Assembly (NCBI RefSeq): GCF_021130785.1
Contig: NC_060212.1
Location: forward strand, 150,688,501 to 150,752,500
Length of the DNA: 64,000 nucleotides
Source: Homalodisca vitripennis
Lineage: Eukaryota; Arthropoda; Insecta; Hemiptera; Cicadellidae
Direction of reading: 5' to 3'
Part shown: one piece after another, positions 58,277-64,000 of the stretch
Position numbering within the stretch: position 1 is the stretch's first letter
Layout of the letters: each line of letters opens with the position of its first letter
Translations under genes and position numbers: made by a program
Notes under the pieces: model-generated
The model's database searches: none
What the model was told of the DNA's origin: nothing
The model's input: the letters and a program-made list of their open reading frames with translations, nothing else

Positions 58277-58889
58277 TCAATCATTAGACCATGCAATAGT
58301 CCTTGTAGTACAGCAAATAACTAGTAGAAAACAGTGAATATACTTGAACAGTGGAATTACAAAAACTATCAGCAATTGTATGACAATTATGACAAATGTT
58401 GTATAGCGAGCAGTAAGAAGGGATTGATGAAATTCCCAATTATATGTGTGCAGACTAAGAAGCTAAATGGTTATTTTCATTTATTTCCATTTGTTAAGAG
58501 TTAATACAACAATAAACACATTTTTATACAATATTATATGTTTTTCTGACATTCAACAATATAAGAAATAATGACGTGTTTGATACCAATTACTAACCAA
58601 TTCTGAATAGAGAATATTATTTAACTAATACGGCTCAAACCAAGTGAACCAACATATATTGTATAGAGGGATATAACAATAAGCTAAAGAAATAAATCAG
58701 GCTCGGAGGACAATTGAATATTTTTTAGACTATTTAATAATGAAGGTGAAAGTTAAATCACTATGAGAAGGATGGACAGACTGGAACACACGTTAAATGT
58801 ACAAAATATGAATCTTTGTGATTAGGAGAGGGGAAGGCATACAAGTGGAGAGAGAGGTTGTAGATTGATGGATTAATTTTCAGACTCAC
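58277..58889. other. Unassigned AT-rich DNA
   Basis: Nothing was recognised here; on the minus strand it would follow the donor of the candidate exon 59020-58890. Confidence 0.4.
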
Positions 58890-59020
58890 CGAAGTTATCT
58901 TCATCTTCCATACAGCACGGTACAAGGGAAGAATCACCTCCTCACGAATGATTTGTTTGTCATAGGTTCGACACACTGTCTGGGCACTTGCTAGTAGAGT
59001 ACACAAACCTCTTAAGTCAC
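58890..59020 (-). CDS. Candidate internal exon, unidentified protein
   Basis: The minus-strand frame reads from about 59020 to 58890 and ends in a strong donor, CTTCG|GTGAGT. The peptide includes LRGLCTLLASAQTVCRTYDK and EEVILPLYRAVWKMK, an amphipathic, helix-rich text with balanced composition that does not look like translated AT-rich noise. An acceptor could be at GCCAAG or CTTAAG near 59015-59022; the pyrimidine tract there is weak. It could be part of an armadillo/HEAT-type or similar helical protein, which is only an impression. Its strand is opposite to the Rubicon exon, so it would be a different gene or a retroposed piece. Confidence 0.35.
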
Positions 59021-59503
59021 TTGGCAATTTGAATTATGAAACGTTATTACGTTTCGTTCTTATCATAACATTCAAATGTAAGCAAAACTTTTTTTCAATT
59101 TGAATTCGACTTTATTTGGTGAAATGAATGTGTTATGGGTGGTAAAAAGCACTCTAAATGTTAATTCAGACCAAAAGCTATACCTGTTCCAAATTTCAGC
59201 ACAATCCGTATAGCAGTTTCAGCGTGATTCGAGGACAAAACTCCAAACTGCTCACCTCTTTGACAGACTATGAATTAATTATAAATCATTGAAAGAGAGA
59301 GTACAAGCAATGCCATGTGCCAAAAGAGCAACTCCATTTAAGAGGTTAACTCTAGAGATACTCATAACGAAGTGGGGCAACAATACGCTACAACCCACTC
59401 CACTCTATCACAATTCTGTCTATGGGGATATGGGGAGCGATCAGTGACCGCCGAGCGACGCCATTTTGTTGGTTGGAGCGTCCAGTTTTAGTAGCAGTGG
59501 AAC
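59021..59503. other. Unassigned DNA
   Basis: No left TIR for the following mariner-type element is found here, so its 5' end is missing or strongly diverged. Confidence 0.4.
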
Positions 59504-60367
59504 ATGCAGCATCGGGTGTTCACTGTTGAACACCATTTCAAATCAAATGAATCTGTCATCACTGTTCAACGAAAATTTCGTTTACAGTTTAATGTCGGGC
59601 GTAATGGTTCGGTACCTGATCGCAACTGGATACTTCGTTGGGTTAACTCGGTTTGTACAACAGGATCAGTGTTGAGGAATAAAGAGTATTTTGCGAGAGA
59701 ATGCTTAATGTCATAAGATATGACAATAATGTTGTCATGCTGAGTGATGAAGCTCGTTTCCACTTTAATGGCCCAGTAAACAAGCAGAATTGCCGCTACT
59801 GGGCAGCTCACAACTCACAGGAAATACATAAAAAACCACTGCATTGTCCTAAAGTTACAGTATGGTGTGGGGTCTCTAAAATTGGCATCGTTGGACCTTA
59901 TTTTTTTGAAGAGCTAGCCAACCTGTCACTGTTAATTCTGAACATTGTATGACAATGCTACGCACATTTTTGCAGCCAAATCTTGAAGCTTTGGGGGTCG
60001 ATATGGAACAAACATGGTTAAAAACATGATGGAGCCACAGCCCACACGAGTAATCAATCTACGGCTGTCGTTCGAGGAGGAATGTTTCCTGGTCACGTGA
60101 TTTCACGTTTCGGCGATCTCCATTGCCCTGCACGTTCGCCAGATCTGACGCCGTGCGACTTCTTTTTATGGGGACACCTGAAATTCAAAGTTTACCGTCG
60201 TAAACCTCGGTCACTCAAAGAATCGAAGGCTGGAATAAGTGAAGAAATTGCCGCTGTATCACAGGACAGTTTGAACAAAGTTATGGAAAAACTTTGAAGA
60301 AGAGAGACTTCTAATGTGTATTCATGCAGGAGGACGCCATCTTTCCGATGTTATTTTTAAAAATTAG
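59504..60367 (+). pseudogene. DUF4817/DDE_3 transposase with deletion and frameshifts
   Basis: The N-terminus is intact from ATG 59504: VFTVEHHFKSNESVITVQRK, FRLQFNVGRNGSVPDRN and ILRWVN, the usual DUF4817 helix-turn-helix. About 100 residues are deleted near 59700, where MLNVIR and VMLSDEARFHFNGPVN (first catalytic Asp) follow directly. Then come WCGVSKIGIVGPYFFE, a frameshift near 59925, TFLQPNLEALG, another in an A run near 60022, HDGATAHTSNQS (second Asp), SPDLTPCDFFLWG (third Asp), and a frameshift near 60290 before the normal end CIHAGGRHLSDVIFKN. The catalytic residues survive but the protein cannot be made. Confidence 0.87.
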
Positions 60368-60524
60368 TTGTGTTTTAAAATTGTTAACACCCGACTCTCA
60401 AATTGGGTTGATTGATGATTGTTTTGGTGTAATTAAAATATTGGTGTAATGAAAATTTTGGTGTGATTAAAATTAACCAACTTATAGCCTTTTAAAATCC
60501 ATGCGTTCTTTTTGCGCCACCCTG
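59504..60524 (+). mobile_element. Tc1/mariner-superfamily element, left end missing
   Basis: The right TIR, read inward, is CAGGGTGGCGCAAAAAGAAC, ending at 60524 and followed by TA. Just inside it, TTGGTGTAATTAAAAT-like units occur three times (60423-60475). The transposase pseudogene occupies the rest. No matching left TIR is present within 500 bp upstream of the start codon, so the copy is truncated and immobile. Confidence 0.8.
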
Positions 60525-60526
60525 TA

Positions 60527-63008
60527 CAAATCAGATTTATAACAACGAGATAGAATTCTAATTTCAAAAACAATAGAGACTTTTATAATAAGATTTTTTT
60601 TGTAATTATAATAAAATATAACAATACACTATTTTTAATGCTTGTGTTTAATAATTGTGTTAATAATGGGTTTTATATTAATTTTAAATATTCACACTGT
60701 TTGTCATTATAAAATAAGGAAAGATTAAAAAAATATGTTCATTAATAAATGAAATAGAAACTTTCATTTTGTAGAGCCAAGTAGTTTTAAAGTCTCCTCA
60801 ATGTTGTGTTGTTTATCATATTTGTTATAGCTGTTCTAAAACACTGGCATGACATGAGTTGCAGGGGGAAAACGTATTGTCCTTAGTTTAAAATTATTAG
60901 TGGAAGTTTTTTCATTGATGACTAACAGAACAACTGTAACGCACAAACCCACTTAGTGGACTGTTGGTGATGCGCAGTTAAAGTCACTGTGCCACCAAGG
61001 TCACATGTGTTTATATTGTGTGATAACAATATAGAGTAGTATGTACGTGGTGTGACCCAAAGTTCACAGCATGCTTCTTATTAACAACGCAATTCACTTC
61101 TTATCAGACCAAGTTTTTCATTGAGGCATTGCCCTATAATGTTTACTTTATTACAAATCTAGTTTTAAAACCAAAACGTGCGTTCAAACAATTCTGAAAA
61201 CAGGATGGAAGTTAATTGTGTACGTACAAAAGGAAGATTCAGATATCTATGTGAAAACTCCTTCAACTGCTAACAAACAGTTTTCTTGTAAATTGATATT
61301 ACGTTGAAGATCTGTGTAGATGAATGCAGTGGTCTAGACCCCATATCATAAAATTATGTCATGCTTAAATTATTGTCAAAATAAGAAATTTTAAGTGTGT
61401 GTCCGAATTTCTGAGCTGATCTCCAAGAAGTTATGAGAAAATATACTACTTTAAAAAACTTTTAAACTGATTATTGTGCTTTGAAGAAAGTGTTGTAATA
61501 TAAAATAATTTACTGTCAATTTTATTGACAGAGATAAACTGTCATTAGTTTCAAAATGTCCTAGGTCTCAGAGGATTAAACTACTGTAAATAAATTTGAT
61601 ATAATTAATCTTTAGATTTTTCCTCATTCCGTATTATTTTATCAAAATATATGTGCCCTGTAAATACTCTTATACTATTATAGACCTTAAATTTAAACAA
61701 ACATAAAATTTACTCGTTACAATTGTGTAATATAATTGATACATTTCTAACCATATCGCACTTATTGCATGTTATAGGGGATAACTAATTTGCTATAAGT
61801 AAATAAATAAGTTTACAAAACTGTAATTAAATTTAAGAGACATGGTTTTATAATTAAATGTGCATTGTAAATGATTAAGCTGCTAAATGTCCCCTCATGG
61901 TATGACTTATAATAGCTAATTTAAGTACATATGATAAATACATTTGTCATGAAAATGATGCTGCATCTCCGCAGTTCTCACGATCATTACACATTCTCAG
62001 TAATTGTGCTGCTGTAGTTTTATGTTTGGATGACTCACTGATATGTAATCTAATCTTTAGCCATGGCTAGGCTTTCAGTCTGTTCCTGTTAGTTTGTTTC
62101 TTACACACACACCATTATGCCACTTCCATTGTTCTCACTTCACTTCTGTTACTGTTCATCAGTCACTGTTTATAGATAAAGTGTGGGTGAAATTGTGAAC
62201 AGGAATTTGTATTATAGAGACTGTGGAGTAGTAAGTTTTTGTAAAATTCTGGAAAATTTAAATACAGTATGTACTGTATTTACTTCCTTATTTTAAACAT
62301 TGGAGTATTTCTGAAACTATAATAAAATTGTTAATGAAGTAATAAGATTCTACAAAATTACTGTTCATGGTGGTGGCTCTTGTATCATTTTAAAACTTTA
62401 AAAATATGCATTTTAAAACATAACATGTGTGTAACATTTATACTTTTTAGACGTATCTGACTGTAAATAGAATTGCCTAACAAATTAAATTTAACTTGAC
62501 GTTTAATGATTAAGAAGGGAAGTGCATTTTGAAGTAAGTTTAAAAATTGAGACCATAATAATTGTAATAATAGTAATAAATCTTATTTTTCATATGGATA
62601 TTTATAATCAATGACAATGTCACAATACAGACATAGGCAAAGTCAAAACATAATATTAATTTACATTAAAATTACATAATTACCTTTTAATTGTAATCTT
62701 TAATCTAAAAATGAGATGTAATGACTCTTTTGTGTTTACATTTCTAGAATAAAAAATTGCTTATTCAATAATGTGTAGATAATTAAACCAAGAACCGGCA
62801 ACTAAATTAACTCTATTGGCAGGCCACTTTTCCAGGTTTTGCAATGGTATTTTATAAAAAATATAAGAAACACTAAAAGTTATTTGATTATGCATTACCG
62901 TATATAATTTCTTTCATTGAAATCAGTATTTTTTAATATGCATACTTTTTTAAGTAAAATTGCTACTGTTTTTTGTTAAAAATTTTTTAATATTTTTTTA
63001 TGTTTTAG
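60527..63008. other. Unassigned AT-rich DNA
   Basis: No coding exon, transposon terminus or tandem repeat that I can support occurs in this 2.5 kb. Confidence 0.45.
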
Positions 63009-63034
63009 GGGGTGGGACACTACCTACAGAAATG
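63009..63034 (+). other. Possible 26-bp microexon
   Basis: A long T-rich tract and TTTTAG acceptor precede GGGGTGGGACACTACC..., and GTATGT donor follows ATG at 63034. If joined to the Rubicon exon at 49526 the frame would stay open (GVGHYLQK). The sequence does not clearly match the known RUN domain continuation, so this is a guess. Confidence 0.15.
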
Positions 63035-63909
63035 GTATGTTTGTACAAAATCAAAATTCTAAAATATAAAAATGATTTATACATTTCCTGTTTAAAAAAA
63101 TAGTTTTATCGACTTATTTAGTATATTTTTATTTTTATACTGATAAAACTTGCAACAGAGCAGTTTTATGTAAATTGATACTACCCTGATAACACACTAT
63201 ATCACATCAATAATAGTTATTCCGTACATGAAACAGTATTATATCACATCAAGAGTAGTTAGCAATAACATGGCATTTATCAATAACAAGTACAAGTACA
63301 AAATTATGTAGCGTAACTCATCATATTTATGAATCCAGAATGCATAAATTTTCTTACATGTCAAACTTTATATTTTCAAAGTTAGAAGCAATGTTCAAAT
63401 TTTCTTTTTATTTGAAAAGATTTTATCTATCCACTAAACTCATTATGTATAATGAACACATATCCGTAATTGTTATAAAAATGTATTTACAGAAATGTAC
63501 ACTTATAAACCTAGTTTTGGTTGGGGCACTGAGATCTTATAATGGGCCTAATCAGATTCATCACCGCTGTTGTGGTCTACTGGTTCACTTTCTAACAACT
63601 CTCATATCACTAGATTGATTGAAATATTTCCTATCCATTTCTAATGCATATAATGTTGATAAAATTCAACATATACAAAAAACTGATTTTCGTGCCTTTT
63701 GACCCTTATATCGTTTTTAGCCGGCACGATATTAATGTCGATTTTTCACATCTTCATTAGAACGCCATAATGAAGCTCATTAGGAATTTTTCCGCAGATT
63801 GAGGTTTAAAAAACCTAAAATGACTGGACTATAATTTAAAATGAACTAGTGCCAGATGAATTAAGCTTTAAAATAATGAATTATAAAATAATACTTACAC
63901 ACACACATA
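63035..63909. other. Unassigned AT-rich DNA
   Basis: A 92-codon plus frame (63340-63618) has no recognisable domain. Nothing else is evident. Confidence 0.4.
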
Positions 63910-64000
63910 CATAATAATAATAATTTTTATTTCTCATTTGAATTTTTACAAATAGCTGACAATGTCAGAAATTACAGCACTCACCCAGGTCACACATCTT
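63910..64000 (-). mobile_element. Possible 3' end of a retroelement with (TTA)n tail
   Basis: Read on the minus strand, sequence entering from the window edge ends AGAAATAAAAATTATTATTA, an AATAAA signal followed by TTA units, then (TATG)/(TG) repeats at 63895-63915. This is the style of I-type elements or of SINEs derived from them. The body lies outside the window. Confidence 0.35.

Noticed and set aside
59160..59240. CCAAATTTCAGCACAATCCG similarity to CCAAATTTCAGCAAAATCTG at 29914
   Set aside because: The shared stretch is short and the flanks do not match; it could be a fragment of a common insect repeat but cannot be supported here.

Overview
The window reads as a gene-poor, AT-rich stretch of an insect nuclear genome. 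A hemipteran (leafhopper, sharpshooter or planthopper type) is my best guess from the style of its transposons, but the sequence does not prove it. No bacterial operons, ribosome binding sites, tRNA or rRNA genes, CRISPR arrays or viral genes are visible. Most long open frames are chance or are decayed transposon pieces.

One host gene exon is recognisable. The plus-strand segment 49362-49526 encodes 55 residues that match the start of the RUN domain of Rubicon, an inhibitor of autophagosome and endosome maturation, and it ends in a good splice donor. An older, stop-containing tandem duplicate of this exon lies just before it. Three further segments look like exons of unidentified genes: minus 20236-19887, plus 41613-41791 and minus ~59020-58890. 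Several GC-rich, CpG-dense islands (6232-6760, 11826-12130, 16240-16640, 16960-17700, 22490-22790, 25262-25640) may be promoters or 5' exons.

The rest is a transposon landscape. Non-LTR retrotransposon fragments (Jockey/CR1-like reverse transcriptases) lie at 4193-5172, 20500-20745, 28890-30160, 34527-34711, 51590-52020, 52106-53640, 54010-54240, 54450-55390 and 56084-58276. Bare 3' tails remain at 9800-10003, 33291 and 63910. DNA transposons include a 412-bp hAT-like element (7809-8220), a Mutator-like transposase remnant (13585-13950), three Tc1/mariner-superfamily elements with DUF4817/DDE_3-type transposases (40064-40686, 42287-46186, 59504-60524), two piggyBac-like elements with TTAA duplications (44631-45682, 46783-47437) and a 1185-bp hAT with a perfect 8-bp target duplication (47845-49029).

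Foldback structures are frequent: a 459-bp element with 113-bp arms differing at one position (30899-31357), a ~330-bp hairpin (38359-38692), a 108-bp palindrome inside a retrotransposon remnant (34659-34766) and an MITE with an imperfect 8-bp duplication (32090-32643). Nesting gives relative dates: piggyBac inserted into the long-TIR mariner, and the young foldback sits in an older interspersed repeat. Between 40 and 49 kb DNA transposons dominate and abut the Rubicon start exon; from 51.6 to 58.3 kb retrotransposon wreckage lies in its probable first intron.
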